This document shows, piece after piece, positions 9,401 through 18,710 of a stretch of DNA of 64,000 bases. Below the pieces are notes generated by a model that was not told the DNA's origin, ran no database searches, and was given only the letters and a program-made list of their open reading frames with translations. The stretch lies in assembly GCF_029542785.1 (NCBI RefSeq), contig NC_083374.1, positions 310,001 to 374,000 on the forward strand, given 5' to 3'. Positions within the stretch are counted from its first letter, which is position 1; each line of letters opens with the position of its first letter. Source of the DNA: Malassezia japonica (taxonomy: Eukaryota > Basidiomycota > Malasseziomycetes > Malasseziales > Malasseziaceae). Position numbers and translations under genes: made by a program.

Positions 9401-10903
9401 GTCTTTTTGAACCAGAGCAGCGTGATGCGGGCGCTCGGCCGCCACGCCTTTTCGCGCATGGGCAAGCTCAAACTTGCCGGGTGGCTCGCGAACCAGGAGC
9501 AGCACCACCGCCTCGTGGTGTACGTTGTCGACACGTCGGTCGGCTCGTCGTGGGCGCAGACGAGCATTCGCCAAGCCGACTGTATTCTGCTTGTCGGCTT
9601 TGGCGATGACGCGCGTGTCGGTGAGTTTGAGCGGCTCTTGCTGAGCATCAAGACGACGGCACGCAAAGAGCTTGTACTCCTGCACGCCGAGCGCAGCGTT
9701 GTGCCCGGCTCCACGCGTGAGTGGCTCAAAGCACGCCCATGGATTTCGGCGCACCACCACGTCGAGATGTCTGGCCTGAAGCGGCCGACGGCCGCCCCCC
9801 ACGTCTCCCCGGTGATGGATCCACGCCCTGTCCAAGCGCTTCGTACGCTGAAGCAGCGTCTCGAGACGCGTATCGGCCGCGTCAAGACACGCACGCCGAC
9901 CGACCAGACGCGCCCGCCCCACTTTTCCGACTTTGCGCGCCTCGCCCGTCGGCTGTGCGGCACGAGCATCGGCCTGGTGCTGGGCGGCGGTGGTGCGCGC
10001 GGCTGCGCGCACATTGGTGTGCTGCGTGCGCTCGAAGAGAATGGCATTCCGATCGACATGGTCGGTGGCACGAGTATCGGCGCGCTGGTCGGCGGCCTGT
10101 ACGCCCGTGACGGCGCGGCGGTCTCGAGCCACGGACGTGCGAAGCGCTTTGCTGGGCGCATGGCGAGTCTGTGGCGCTTTGTGACCGATGTGACCTACCC
10201 CCTTGTCTCGTATACCACCGGCCACGAGTTCAACCGTGGCATCTTCAAGTGCTTTGCGGACACGCACATCGAGGACATGTGGCTGCCGTTCTTCTGCAAC
10301 ACGACCAACATCACCTGGAGCCGCATGGAGGTGCATTCGAGTGGCTATGCGTGGCGGTACATCCGCGGGAGCATGACGCTCGCCGGCCTCATCCCCCCCC
10401 TGATCGACGAGGGCAACATGCTTGTCGATGGTGGTTACACGGACAACCTCCCCGTGTCGATCATGATGGCGCTCGGCTCGCGCAGCGTGTTTGCGATCGA
10501 TGTGGGTAGCATCGACGATACCTCGCCGCAGCACTTTGGCGATACCCTCTCTGGCTGGTGGGTGCTGCTGAACCGCTTCAACCCGTGGAGCAGCATGCGC
10601 AACATCCCCTCGATTCCCGATATCCAGACGCGGCTGACGTACACCACGTCGGTCAAGACGCTCGAGGAGGCCAAGAAGCTCGACTCGTGCCTGTACCTGC
10701 GCATGCCCGTGACGCAGTACGGCACGCTCGAGTTTGGCAAGTACTCCGAGATCCTACAAGTCGGCTACGATTCGATGGTCGACGCCATCCAAAAGTGGGA
10801 CCGGGAAGGGCGGCTGCCGACCGGCGTCGAGGCCGGTCTCAACGTCCCGCCGCAGCACCGCAAGCGCCGTCGCGGCGTGTCGGCCCGCCGAAACAGTATC
10901 TAG
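6449..10903 (+). CDS. NTE1: Lysophospholipase NTE1 (patatin-like, cyclic-nucleotide-binding domains)
   Basis: A single exon of 1484 residues starts at the first ATG (MEESATDLG...). The N-terminus has two or three membrane segments (about residues 20-95) that place it in the ER membrane. Three cNMP-binding-like domains follow; the clearest contain FYIVVDGHVQVF, LFYVIDGFLDIML and SFYMVINGRLRAI. The patatin domain carries the oxyanion motif GGGGARG, the nucleophile elbow GTSIG (about residue 1207) and the catalytic Asp motif DGGYTDNLP (about 1326). NTE1 is known to deacylate phosphatidylcholine to glycerophosphocholine at the ER and to help control phospholipid turnover. Low-complexity serine-rich linkers (about 270-360 and 470-560) are typical of fungal orthologues. 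Its stop overlaps the GLC8 stop through CTAG (10900-10903). Confidence 0.95.
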   Translation: MEESATDLGALDSMDPSAEAPTPITQLFGGVFGIAFALMRMTKWVLTFCSITVPSAVYHVLHYSLTFQLSFPFLVFCVVLVIACIVVYLRYGYWNRYERLREEPIRKNESAYLHPDVATGSTDDDRGSFHGYLDEFLQAIRIFGFLERPVFHELTRHLQTRRLVAGDVLSLDDDYSFYIVVDGHVQVFAPSGGRGRTTVPGTDAQHEYQLINEVESGGTLSSLFTILRLFTENVRLGFNYDSQDETQAADDVSDVPPLRAQSDLPRSALSNLRMPRASPSTVLGRSRSVSSSSNVASPRFMPMESSDSAIQEHGPIPISPLLGASSPSVGSSVAAHGSSYGSPPRRRRTEDVHRPSTMARATVDTTLAVLPAEAFRRLTAKFPSAAAHIVQVILTRLARVTFHTAHQYLGLTREVMQTEESINEYAKVFLPPAFYEKSAVEHLWRKFPPPKGPGELRREPSSPTDGDSRLGTSPKSRVVPSRSDENLQSPRTLSHQAVAPGDLLSMVESTMDDLPIDPASHTNSRKASGVRPPDDSRDEPLDLRGEVMNCIANSIGLTQAVIQDVPSVLASPHLSSQDGGMGRGAYAGAFSGLSKLDASTMTSEDSESASIATSTHVVHAPIDRADNGVEIKHYPAGSLLARAGELNAGLFYVIDGFLDIMLPLDESSAPSEPRERGRPESPEVSRAPEPGMPMPEPSRVGNALDGTLPNVAFTPGTARASVEDAFKRSKQQEADAERFLFSVGRGGIAGYLSSLLGVPSYVDIVAKTDVYVGQLPVRALERLVEKRSNALLTLSKRLLSLLPPLILHIDAALDWQQVDAGQVIFREGDVSDSFYMVINGRLRAITQARGSESVEIVAEYSQGDSVGELDMITKSPRTKTLHSIRDSELARMPITLFNAISLWHPPITIQISRIIARRMRREMNMHQRSALLSSPSHITGVNDAGRGTLNFKTVALLPTTQQIPILEFARRLREAFGETISDSTVFLNQSSVMRALGRHAFSRMGKLKLAGWLANQEQHHRLVVYVVDTSVGSSWAQTSIRQADCILLVGFGDDARVGEFERLLLSIKTTARKELVLLHAERSVVPGSTREWLKARPWISAHHHVEMSGLKRPTAAPHVSPVMDPRPVQALRTLKQRLETRIGRVKTRTPTDQTRPPHFSDFARLARRLCGTSIGLVLGGGGARGCAHIGVLRALEENGIPIDMVGGTSIGALVGGLYARDGAAVSSHGRAKRFAGRMASLWRFVTDVTYPLVSYTTGHEFNRGIFKCFADTHIEDMWLPFFCNTTNITWSRMEVHSSGYAWRYIRGSMTLAGLIPPLIDEGNMLVDGGYTDNLPVSIMMALGSRSVFAIDVGSIDDTSPQHFGDTLSGWWVLLNRFNPWSSMRNIPSIPDIQTRLTYTTSVKTLEEAKKLDSCLYLRMPVTQYGTLEFGKYSEILQVGYDSMVDAIQKWDREGRLPTGVEAGLNVPPQHRKRRRGVSARRNSI

Positions 10904-11462
10904 TCCCCACGAGCGAGCGCCTGCTTCAAGGCCTGCGCCTCGTTGCCATAGTGCTTGTGGCGCTTCTGCTCAAACTCGGTGTGCTTCGCTTCGTCGCCGT
11001 CCGTCGTGGGGTACGTCGGCGTGGGCGATGCAATCGTCGGCGACGACTCGACACGCTCTTTCAGCTGGCGGTACGACCCAGAAATCGCCGCATTCGCCTT
11101 GGTGTTGGCCTCGACCTGGTCGAGATCGAGCGAGGCGCTGGTCGCCACCGGCCGCGCGTCCTTGTCCGTGTCGAGGTCGAATTCTGTGTGAACCAGAAGA
11201 ACACCTACCCTCTTCCTCCATCGGGGGTGCCGACGCGCTGTGCACGAACGGCGTCTTGGGCTCGTCAATGGTCATGCGGGCCGCCGCATTGTCGCGCTCC
11301 TCTTGGTTCAGAGAGAGGTTTGATTCGTCCCACTGAAGCCTGCGTCAGACTCACCACGCACCTGTTGTCCACATTTGCTCCGTCGCTTGGCTTGATGTTC
11401 TTCAGAATGCCGTGGGGCTTGGGCGCCTGGGCGCTCGGCACCGGTTCGCTCTTGGGCGGCAT
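10900..11462 (-). CDS. GLC8: PP1 regulatory protein Glc8 / inhibitor-2 family
   Basis: Three exons (11362-11462, 11209-11339, 10900-11183) encode 171 residues from the ATG at 11462. The introns are 22 nt (11340-11361) and 25 nt (11184-11208). Splicing assembles the inhibitor-2 hallmarks in order: PHGILKNI, the motif LQWDESNLSL, then EPKTPFV, which holds the Thr-Pro phosphorylation site. The C-terminal helix FEQKRHKHYGNEAQALKQA follows. Glc8/I-2 binds and modulates the PP1 catalytic subunit, affecting glycogen metabolism and mitosis. It lies 57 bp downstream of MES1 in the same direction and is convergent with NTE1, sharing the last bases. Without intron removal none of the motifs are joined, so the model is well supported. 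Confidence 0.9.
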
Positions 11463-11519
11463 CGTCGCGCACGGCCGGGGCGATCGGGCCCAATGCGATC
11501 GGGTCTCCACAACTATGTC

Positions 11520-13652
11520 CTACAACGCCTTTTGGGCCTGCTGGGCCAGTGCCTTGTCCGTCTCTTCCTCGAGCTGCTGCTTGAGCTGGAGCAGCTGCTG
11601 CACCTGACGATCGAGGTCCTCCTGCGGCGTGTCGGTGTTTGCCTTGGCGGCACGCACCGCCTCGCCCTGCTCCTTGACCTTTTCCTCGAGCGCGGCCATT
11701 TCCGGCGTGCGCTCCATGCTCTGCTTTTGCTTTTCGAGCGCCTTGCGCGCCTTGGCCGCGGCCTTTTTCGACATAGCCGGCTTTTCCTCGGCGGCCGAGG
11801 CGTCGCCGCCGAACTGCGCGCGCCACACGTCGGCCTGCTTCTCGTCAATGTTCTTGAAGAGGTGCGCCGCCTTGCCGACGCCGTGGCCGGGCAGGAGATC
11901 GAGCGCAAAGCCGTGCTTGGGAATCGCGCGGGGCGGCGCGTTGAGCTGCACGAGCATCTGGTCGGACGTCTCGGGCATGAACGGATGCACGAGCGCGGTG
12001 AGCGTCCAGATAAGGTTCGTCGCAAGGAGGATCACCGCGTCGCACTTGGCGCGGTGCTCGGAGAAGAGCGCATTGTCCAGGCCCGCGTCGGAGAGGAGCA
12101 AATTGCCGCGTGCGGACAGCGCCATCATGGTGTTGAGACCCGCACGCAGCTTACCGACGTCCATAAACTCGACGTACTGCTGCAGGATCTGGTTCACGTC
12201 CTTGGTGAACTGCGCAATGACCTGCGAGAAGGGCTCGTCGGTCACCGACGCCTCGAGCGCGCCCTCCGTGCCCGGGCGCAGGCCGAAGCCGGCGGAGATC
12301 TCGGGCAGGCGGCCGTCGTACTTCTTCGTAAAGGTCATGATACGGTTCACAAAGTTGCCGAGGTTCTTGAGCAGCTCCGAGTTGTTGCGCGTGACAAAGT
12401 CGTGCCAGATGAACTGGCTGTCGGACGACTCGGGGCGCGTCGCGAGCAGGTAGTAGCGCCAGACGCTCGGCGAGAGCTTGGTCTCCTTTGCCTTGTCGCC
12501 AAACACACCAATGTTGCGCGACTTGGAGAACTTGCCGCCCTCGTACTGCAGGTACTCGGTCGTGTTGATGTGGTGCAGCAGCGTCCAGTCGTCCCCGCTG
12601 CCGAGCAGGCACGAGGGGAAGATGACCGTGTGGAAGCGCACATTGTCCTTGCCCATGAACTGGTACAGCTGCACATTCTCGGGGTTCTTCCACCAGCGCT
12701 CCCAGTCCTCGGTGTAGTTAGCAGTGATCGAGGGGTAGCCGATCGGCGCGTCGAACCATACGTAGAGCACCTTGTCCTCCATGCCTTCCACTGGCACGGG
12801 CACGCCCCACTTGAGGTCGCGCGTCAGCGAAAAGGGACGGAGGCCCTCCTTAAACCACGAGTCGGTGATGAATGCGCCGTTCGACGACCACTTGCCGTCC
12901 TTGGCTTGCTTACCGGCCCACGCCTCGGTCTTGGGCTGCAGCGTATCGATGCGCAGGAACATGTGGCGCGACTCGCGCTGCACCGGCTTGTTCTTGCACA
13001 TCTTGCACTTGGGGTCCAGGAGCTCGACCGCGTCGAGCAGCTGGCCACACTTGTCGCACTGGTCGCCACGCGCGTCGTCGTAGCCGCACCTGGGGCACGT
13101 ACCCTCAACGTAGCGGTCCGCAAGGAAGCGCGAGCAGTGCTCGCAGTAGAGCTGCGTCATGCTGCGCTCCTCCAAGTAGCCGTTCTTTTGCAGCTTGAGG
13201 AAAATGTCCTGCGCGATCGTCGTCTGCTGGGGCGTCGTCGTGCGGCCAAAGTGGTCAAAGCCGATCTGGAACCACTGGTACACCTCGGCGTGGAGCGCGT
13301 GGTACTTGTCGCAGAGCTCCTGCGGCGTCACCTTGTCCTCGAGCGCCTTGGTCTCGGTGGCGGTACCGTATTCGTCCGTACCGCAGATGTACAGTGTGTT
13401 GCGGTTCTGCGTACGCGCGTATCGCGCAAATACGTCCGCAGACAGCGTCGAGCCGATAATGTTGCCGAGATGGGGGACATTGTTCACATAGGGCAGCGCC
13501 GACGTCACGAGCACGTTCTGCTCGCCGTCGAGCGGGAGCACCTTCTCGGGGTGCTGCTCCGAATTGAGCTTCATAATAACATCCTTCGAGGAGTTCACAT
13601 GCCGCTCCTGGCCCTCGACGGCCGGCGGCACGCGCGGAAACGGCGTCGCCAT
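11520..13652 (-). CDS. MES1: Methionyl-tRNA synthetase, cytosolic type
   Basis: A single exon of 710 residues starts at the ATG at 13652; three residues upstream read from a GTG are not used. The Rossmann class I core shows the HIGH-type motif in NNVPHLGNIIGS and the KMSKS loop as KFSKSRNIG. Between them is the zinc-binding insertion with four CxxC knuckles (CEHC, CPRC, CDKC, CKMC). An anticodon-binding helical bundle follows (about 430-590). The C-terminus is a lysine/glutamate-rich coiled coil rather than a tRNA-binding EMAP domain. The N-terminal GST-like domain of Saccharomyces Mes1 is absent, so it probably does not dock on an Arc1-like cofactor in the same way. It is divergent from DUS3 with 56 bp between start codons. 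Confidence 0.95.
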   Translation of the reverse strand: MATPFPRVPPAVEGQERHVNSSKDVIMKLNSEQHPEKVLPLDGEQNVLVTSALPYVNNVPHLGNIIGSTLSADVFARYARTQNRNTLYICGTDEYGTATETKALEDKVTPQELCDKYHALHAEVYQWFQIGFDHFGRTTTPQQTTIAQDIFLKLQKNGYLEERSMTQLYCEHCSRFLADRYVEGTCPRCGYDDARGDQCDKCGQLLDAVELLDPKCKMCKNKPVQRESRHMFLRIDTLQPKTEAWAGKQAKDGKWSSNGAFITDSWFKEGLRPFSLTRDLKWGVPVPVEGMEDKVLYVWFDAPIGYPSITANYTEDWERWWKNPENVQLYQFMGKDNVRFHTVIFPSCLLGSGDDWTLLHHINTTEYLQYEGGKFSKSRNIGVFGDKAKETKLSPSVWRYYLLATRPESSDSQFIWHDFVTRNNSELLKNLGNFVNRIMTFTKKYDGRLPEISAGFGLRPGTEGALEASVTDEPFSQVIAQFTKDVNQILQQYVEFMDVGKLRAGLNTMMALSARGNLLLSDAGLDNALFSEHRAKCDAVILLATNLIWTLTALVHPFMPETSDQMLVQLNAPPRAIPKHGFALDLLPGHGVGKAAHLFKNIDEKQADVWRAQFGGDASAAEEKPAMSKKAAAKARKALEKQKQSMERTPEMAALEEKVKEQGEAVRAAKANTDTPQEDLDRQVQQLLQLKQQLEEETDKALAQQAQKAL

Positions 13653-13708
13653 CGTAGTCACAGTCTTCCTGCCAGGCGATCACGTGCAGAAAAAAAGTGA
13701 CTCTTGCC
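13653..13708. promoter_or_regulatory. 56-bp divergent promoter MES1/DUS3 with E-box
   Basis: Only 56 bp separate the two start codons. A CACGTG E-box sits at 13681-13686, near the middle, followed by an A-rich run. Fungal CACGTG is bound by bHLH factors (Cbf1, Pho4 or Sre1 types); which one acts here cannot be told. Confidence 0.4.
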
Positions 13709-15947
13709 ATGACGTACCGGCCAGGCACCGCGCCGATCCAGCCGGCCTATGTGCTCGAGGCGTGGCCTGCCAAGAGCGGGTCGCTCCTCGGCGAGGACAA
13801 GAAGGGCGAGGGAGAAGAAAGCGCAGAAAACGCACGCGCCAGCGACGCTCCGCAGGCCGCCGAAGCGTCGCACGACAGCCATGTGGAGTCGAATGCAAGC
13901 TCTGAGCGGGGGCAGGATCCGCCGCGCAAGCGCGCGCGGGGGCAGAACAAGGGGCGCGTGTTTACCAAGACGGACGATCTGATTGGAATCTGCAGCCAGG
14001 TTTCGCGCGGCCTGCCGTGCAAGTTTGGCGACGACTGCCGCTTTGGGCACGATCTGTGCCTCTATCTTACGCACAAACCCCGCGACCTCCCCCATCTGGT
14101 GCCGGCCGAGGGCGAGGCACGCGCGCAGTGGCTCGAGCGGGTGTACGAGCTTGCAGCGCAGTCGGAAAAACCCGAGGCGCCCAAGCCGGACGGCGACGCG
14201 GTCCAGAGCTGCGTCGACTTTTCCACGCAGTGCCCCTACTATGCCGAGCGGGGCGCGTGCCCGGCCGGGTGGAAGTGCCGCTTCCTCGGCGCGCACGTAA
14301 AGCGCGTCAGCCCCTCGCGCGCGGTCGTGCCAGAGGCGGGCGGCGAGCGCGGCACGGGCCTCGAGCTGGTCACAGACGCCGCGCGCGTCGCGCAGTGGGA
14401 GGCGCGGCCGAGGGCTGTTACCAACACGGCGCACCCCGCCAACGACGAGGTGAACTGGCTCTCGCCAGAGAGCGCCAAGCTGCTGCGTTCCGGCAAGTAC
14501 AAATACGAAAAAGCGCCCGCGATCCTTGCGCGTCTCAAGCAAGAGACCAACGAGCTTGGGGCGCTGCCGCCGTACGACGCCGCGTCGTCCAAGATTGGGC
14601 ACGGTCCGCTGGTCATTGACTATGCGTATGAAGCGGCGCTCGCAAAAGTGCAGGCGCAAGCCCCCCGCGGCGCTGCGGCGACCGAAGAGGCGCTCGAAGA
14701 GCATGCGAATGCGCTGCGCAACGTGCGCCCGAGTGATGCGGCGGCCGACACGGCGCGTGTGCGCCCCGCCGAGAAGCGGCGCTTGCAGTGGCGTGGCGAG
14801 CTGTACCTTGCGCCGCTCACGACGACCGGCAACCTGCCGTTTCGCCGCGTGTGCTCGGCGTTTGGCTCAGACATTCACTGCGGCGAGATGGGCCTCGCCG
14901 AGTCCTTTTCGTCCGGGCACGCCTCGGAGTGGAGCCTCACTCGCCGCTGGGACGGCGAGCGGATCTTTGGCACGCAGGTCTGTGGCTCGAAGCCCGAGTT
15001 CCTCGTGCCTGCCGCCGAGGCGCTCGCGCGCGAGGTCGGGAGCGGCCTCGACTTTGTCGATGTGAACTGCGGGTGCCCCATCGACCTCGTGTTCAACAAA
15101 GGTGCCGGCTCTGCGCTCCTCGACCATGCAAACAAGCTCGGGCGGATCGTGCGCGGGATGTCGGCGGCACTCGGCGAGATCCCCTTGACGATCAAGCTGC
15201 GCACCGGCACGTCTGCCAAGCAAACCACGCACAAGATCTTTGCGCGCGCGCAGACCGAGTGGGGCGCCGGCGCCGTGACGCTGCACGGCCGCTCGCGCAA
15301 GCAGCGGTACAAGAACGACGCGGACTGGGACTATATTGGGACGTGCGCCTCGGCGCTGCGCGACTCGGTCGTGCACTGGAACGAGGACCAACGCACGGCC
15401 GACGAGCCGGAAATGGTCCCGGTCCCGATCTATGGCAACGGCGACGTGTACGGCCACCACGACTACTACGAGCACATCGACAAGACCGGCGTGGATGGCG
15501 AGATGATTGCACGCGGCGCGCTGATCAAGCCGTGGATCTTTACCGAGATCAAGGAGCGCCGCGACTGGGACATTTCCGCGCGCGAGCGCCTCGACATTGT
15601 GCGCCAGTTTGCCGACTATGGCCTCACGCACTGGGGCGCCGACACGCAAGGCGTAAACACGACGCGCCGCTTCCTGTGCGAGATGCTCTCGTTCACGCAC
15701 CGCTACGTCCCGATCGGCATCCTCGAGCATGTGCCGGTCCGCATGAACGACCGCCCGCCGCCTTTTGGCGGGCGCGACGCGCTCGAGACGCTGCTCAGCA
15801 GCCCCAGCGCCAGCGACTGGGTGCGCATCTCGGAGATGTTCCTCGGCAAAGCGCCGGACAATTGGAGCTTCCTACGTACGTATCCCTTCTCACCCAGCGA
15901 AACACAAGTCCAACTCCTTCGCAGAGACCGACTCCCTCCAAGGCTAA
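13709..15947 (+). CDS. DUS3: tRNA-dihydrouridine(47) synthase Dus3
   Basis: Two exons (13709-15875, 15898-15947) with a 22-nt intron encode 738 residues. Splicing replaces a run-on frame with the conserved tail [21 protein letters not shown] and a stop. Two CCCH zinc fingers lie in the N-terminal third ([20 protein letters not shown] and [20 protein letters not shown]). The FMN-binding TIM barrel follows from about residue 350, with the active-site region [20 protein letters not shown] and the HGRSRKQRY phosphate loop. Dus3 reduces uridine 47 in the tRNA variable loop. The alanine-rich linker before the barrel is unremarkable. POL31 begins only 38 bp downstream. Retaining the DUS3 intron would keep the frame open into POL31. 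Confidence 0.95.
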
Positions 15948-15975
15948 TTCGTAGCTTCCGTCGCGCCTCCACTTT

Positions 15976-15981
15976 ACGCGT
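15976..15981 (+). promoter_or_regulatory. MCB-like ACGCGT site before POL31
   Basis: An ACGCGT hexamer ends 4 bp before the POL31 ATG, inside the 38-bp gap after DUS3. ACGCGT is the MluI cell-cycle box bound by MBF in yeasts and is typical of S-phase genes such as polymerase subunits. The hexamer is also common by chance in GC-rich DNA, and its position inside the likely 5' UTR weakens the case. Confidence 0.35.
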
Positions 15982-15985
15982 CGCG

Positions 15986-17394
15986 ATGGCCGTTCGTAGC
16001 GCGAGCCAATTTGACCCCCTCGAGGATCTCGCGGGGCCGCTGCGTGTGCCGGCCGCCGAGCGGACGTACGGCCGCCAGTTTGCGCAGGTGTACGACTACC
16101 GCCTTGCGGTGCTGCGGCGCCGCGTGCTTGCGTCGGCGACCGAGGCGTATGGCGAAAAGCCGCCGTACGTCGAGCGCATCCTCGATATTCCGCCCAAGCA
16201 GCTGTGCTTTGTGATTGGCACGGTGTATGCGAACCTGAAACTGAAGCCGGATGTGCTCCAGGAGATTGCACGCGAGGTACGTCGTCGCGCTCACCCAGCA
16301 ATCCATCGCGCCGCAGCCGGTGCCGACGTACGTCGACCCCGGCCACGACGAGCTGTACATTGAGGACCAGAGCGGGCGCGTGCGCATTGTCGGGCCCAAG
16401 GTTGCGTCGGGGACGCCGCTCGCGGCCAAGTGCGTCACGGGCGCGGTCATTGGCGTGTTTGGCGCCGAGACGCCGGACGGCGACCTGGAAGTCGCCGACA
16501 TTGCGCTGCCGGGCCCCCCAGCCCCCCTGCCGCTGGAGCCGGCGAGGGTCAAGGAGGAGGGCGAGGCGTACATTGTGCTCGCGAGCGGCCTCCAGATGGG
16601 CAGCGCGGACGCGGCCAACGACATGCACTACGACCTCCTCCAAGAGTGGCTTTCCGGCGAGCTCGGCAGCGCGTCCGAGCGCGCAGACACGGCCCGCATC
16701 TCGAGCATGGTGATTGCGGGCAACTCGGTAAGCAAAGCAAGCTGGGTACCGCGTGAGACGTCCGTGATGGAAAAGCGGCAGCAGCCGGCGGCGCTGACGC
16801 ACTCGCCGTTTGCCGAGCTCGATCCGATGCTTGCGTCGCTCTGTGCGACGCTCGACGCGGTGGTGCTTATGCCGGGCGCGCAGGACCCCAGCAGCGCGAC
16901 GCTGCCGCAGCAGCCGCTGCTGCGTGGCCTGTTCCCCCGCGCCGCGCAGTGGGACAATCTGCACTGCCTGACGAATCCCGCGTGGCTCGGGCTGCACAAC
17001 AGGACGATCCTGAGCTCGTCGGGGCAGAATGTCGACGATCTCGTCAAGTACCTGCCCGAGGGCAATGCGTCGCCCGCGCTGCAGATGGCGCTCGCTACGC
17101 TGCAGTGGTCGCACGTCGCGCCGACGGCGCCAGACACGCTGTGTACGTCGCGAAGCTGACCCAGGGTGTTATCCGTTCAAGTCGACCGACCCCTTTGTGG
17201 TGCGTGCCGCGCCGGATCTATACGTCATCGGCAACCAGGCCAAGTACGAAACGGCGACGTTCGAGGCGCGCACGGCCGACGGCTTTCCTCACACCATCCG
17301 CGTGGTCCTCGTGCCAGAGTTTGCGACGAGCCACGAGGTGGTGCTGGTCAACATGGCGACGCTCGAGCCCCGTATCGTATCCTTCGCGGCGTAG
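15986..17394 (+). CDS. POL31: DNA polymerase delta small subunit (Pol31/POLD2)
   Basis: Three exons (15986-16276, 16299-17142, 17165-17394) with two 22-nt introns encode 454 residues. The N-terminal OB fold (about 30-170) includes [26 protein letters not shown] and [13 protein letters not shown]. It is followed by the inactivated calcineurin-like phosphoesterase fold of B-subunits (LASGLQMGS, then [20 protein letters not shown]). Removing the second intron restores [16 protein letters not shown], a strongly conserved segment. The protein bridges the catalytic subunit Pol3 and Pol32 in replicative DNA polymerase delta. The start codon is 38 bp after the DUS3 stop, with an ACGCGT site in the gap. 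The stop is 5 bp from the convergent PCI-protein stop. Confidence 0.95.
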
Positions 17395-17399
17395 ATACC

Positions 17400-18690
17400 C
17401 TATGTAAGCATCGCGAGTGATGCGGCCGGGAACGGATCGGTGGCGCTCAGGACAAGCATCTGGCGCTCGTGCGCAATGTACCCCTTCATGCGCCCTTTGG
17501 CGATCAGCGTCGCGATCGCCCACTCGGTCTCTTGGGGCGCGAGCGGGAGCTGGAGCCAGTGCATGGCGTCTGTAAAGAGGCCAAGGCGCAGGCGCGTCGA
17601 CTGGTCACTCGCGCGCCACACGCGCCGAAAGAGGCGCGTAGTGCACACTTCGCGCGCGCGCTCCAACGCGAGAAACAGGCCGAGGCGCACGAGCGTGCGC
17701 TCCATCTGCGGCGCGGCGAGCACGTCGTCAAAGCGGCGCACGTCACCTTGCCAGCACGCCTCGACAATCGGCTCGTACAGCGCGGCGAGCCGGGGATACG
17801 ACGCAAAGAGCCTCGCGCTCGGGCGCACGCCCTGCAGCAGACGCACCGCAATCAGGTACAAGAGGATCCGCTCGCAGTTGTGCGCGTGGCGCTTGGGCGC
17901 GAGCGCGAGCGCCTCGCTCAGCTCCTTCTCCGCCTTGGCATAGTCCTCGTCGAGGAACGCGAGGCGGCCGACATAGTACTGGAACGTCACGCGGTCGCCC
18001 TTCGGAAAGCGGTGCAGCGGCGGAAGGTCCGCAGCGGCCAGCGCGCGGAGGATATTCTTGCAGAGCGCCGTGGACTTTAGGCGGAAGTACATGCGAAAGA
18101 TCATGCCGACGATTGCGTACGTGCCCCACTTTTTGCTCTGCGACAGGGCCTGGTGCCGGTCGGCAATGCACGCGGAAAACGCCTTGTTCAGCTGCCGTGC
18201 ACACTCTTCCATGTGCTTCTGCACCGGGAGCGCCTGCTCATTCTCCGCGAGCGCCGCACTGGTCGCCGCGTCGTCCGCGCCTTGGGCGACCCAGCGCAGG
18301 TCGCGCAGCAGCGCATAGAGCACCGGCAGCGCCCAGCGCCCGGGCGCGAGCGTGCCAAAGTAGCGCAGGAACGCGCCGAGCGCACTCTGCATCGCCTCGC
18401 ACGCTAGATGCCACGACTCGGCAGGCGCACGCGCGCCAGCGTCCGCGTGAAAGAGCAGCGCACCGCTCCGCACATAGTGCGCCACGACATCGCTCCACGG
18501 CCCGTGCAGGCCGACGCTTTTCTGCAAGGCCGGAACCTAGGTGAGCGAGGAGACGTACCGATGCATCCTTTACGCCCGCACAGCACCGCCGCGTCGTGCT
18601 GCTCTGCATGTCAAACACGTTTGCCAGCCCATCCCCGTCCTCCTTCGCGGCGCACTGGCCCACTACAGCGCCCAGCGCGCTCGCGTTCAT
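17400..18690 (-). CDS. CSN12: PCI-domain protein, Csn12/PCID2 family
   Basis: Two exons (18559-18690, 17400-18536) with a 22-nt intron (18537-18558) encode 422 residues. The second exon alone has no ATG, so the first exon is needed for the start MNASALGAVVG. The conserved core is QSKKWGTYAIVGMIFRMYFR, followed by GDRVTFQYYVGRLAFLDEDY and a C-terminal winged-helix PCI region (MKGYIAHERQMLVLS). This matches PCID2/Thp1/Csn12 proteins, which act with Sac3 and Sem1 in TREX-2-like complexes coupling transcription, splicing and mRNA export. The exact paralogue (Csn12 versus Thp1) is uncertain. It shares a 20-bp divergent gap with GPI13 and is convergent with POL31 (5 bp). Confidence 0.85.
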
Positions 18691-18710
18691 CGTGGTTCGG
18701 CCGAACGACG

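Noticed and set aside
13709..16363. DUS3 and POL31 read as one continuous gene
   Set aside because: Removing the 22-nt intron gives the normal DUS3 C-terminus and stop, and POL31 has its own ATG and usual N-terminus. I kept the read-through only as a finding.
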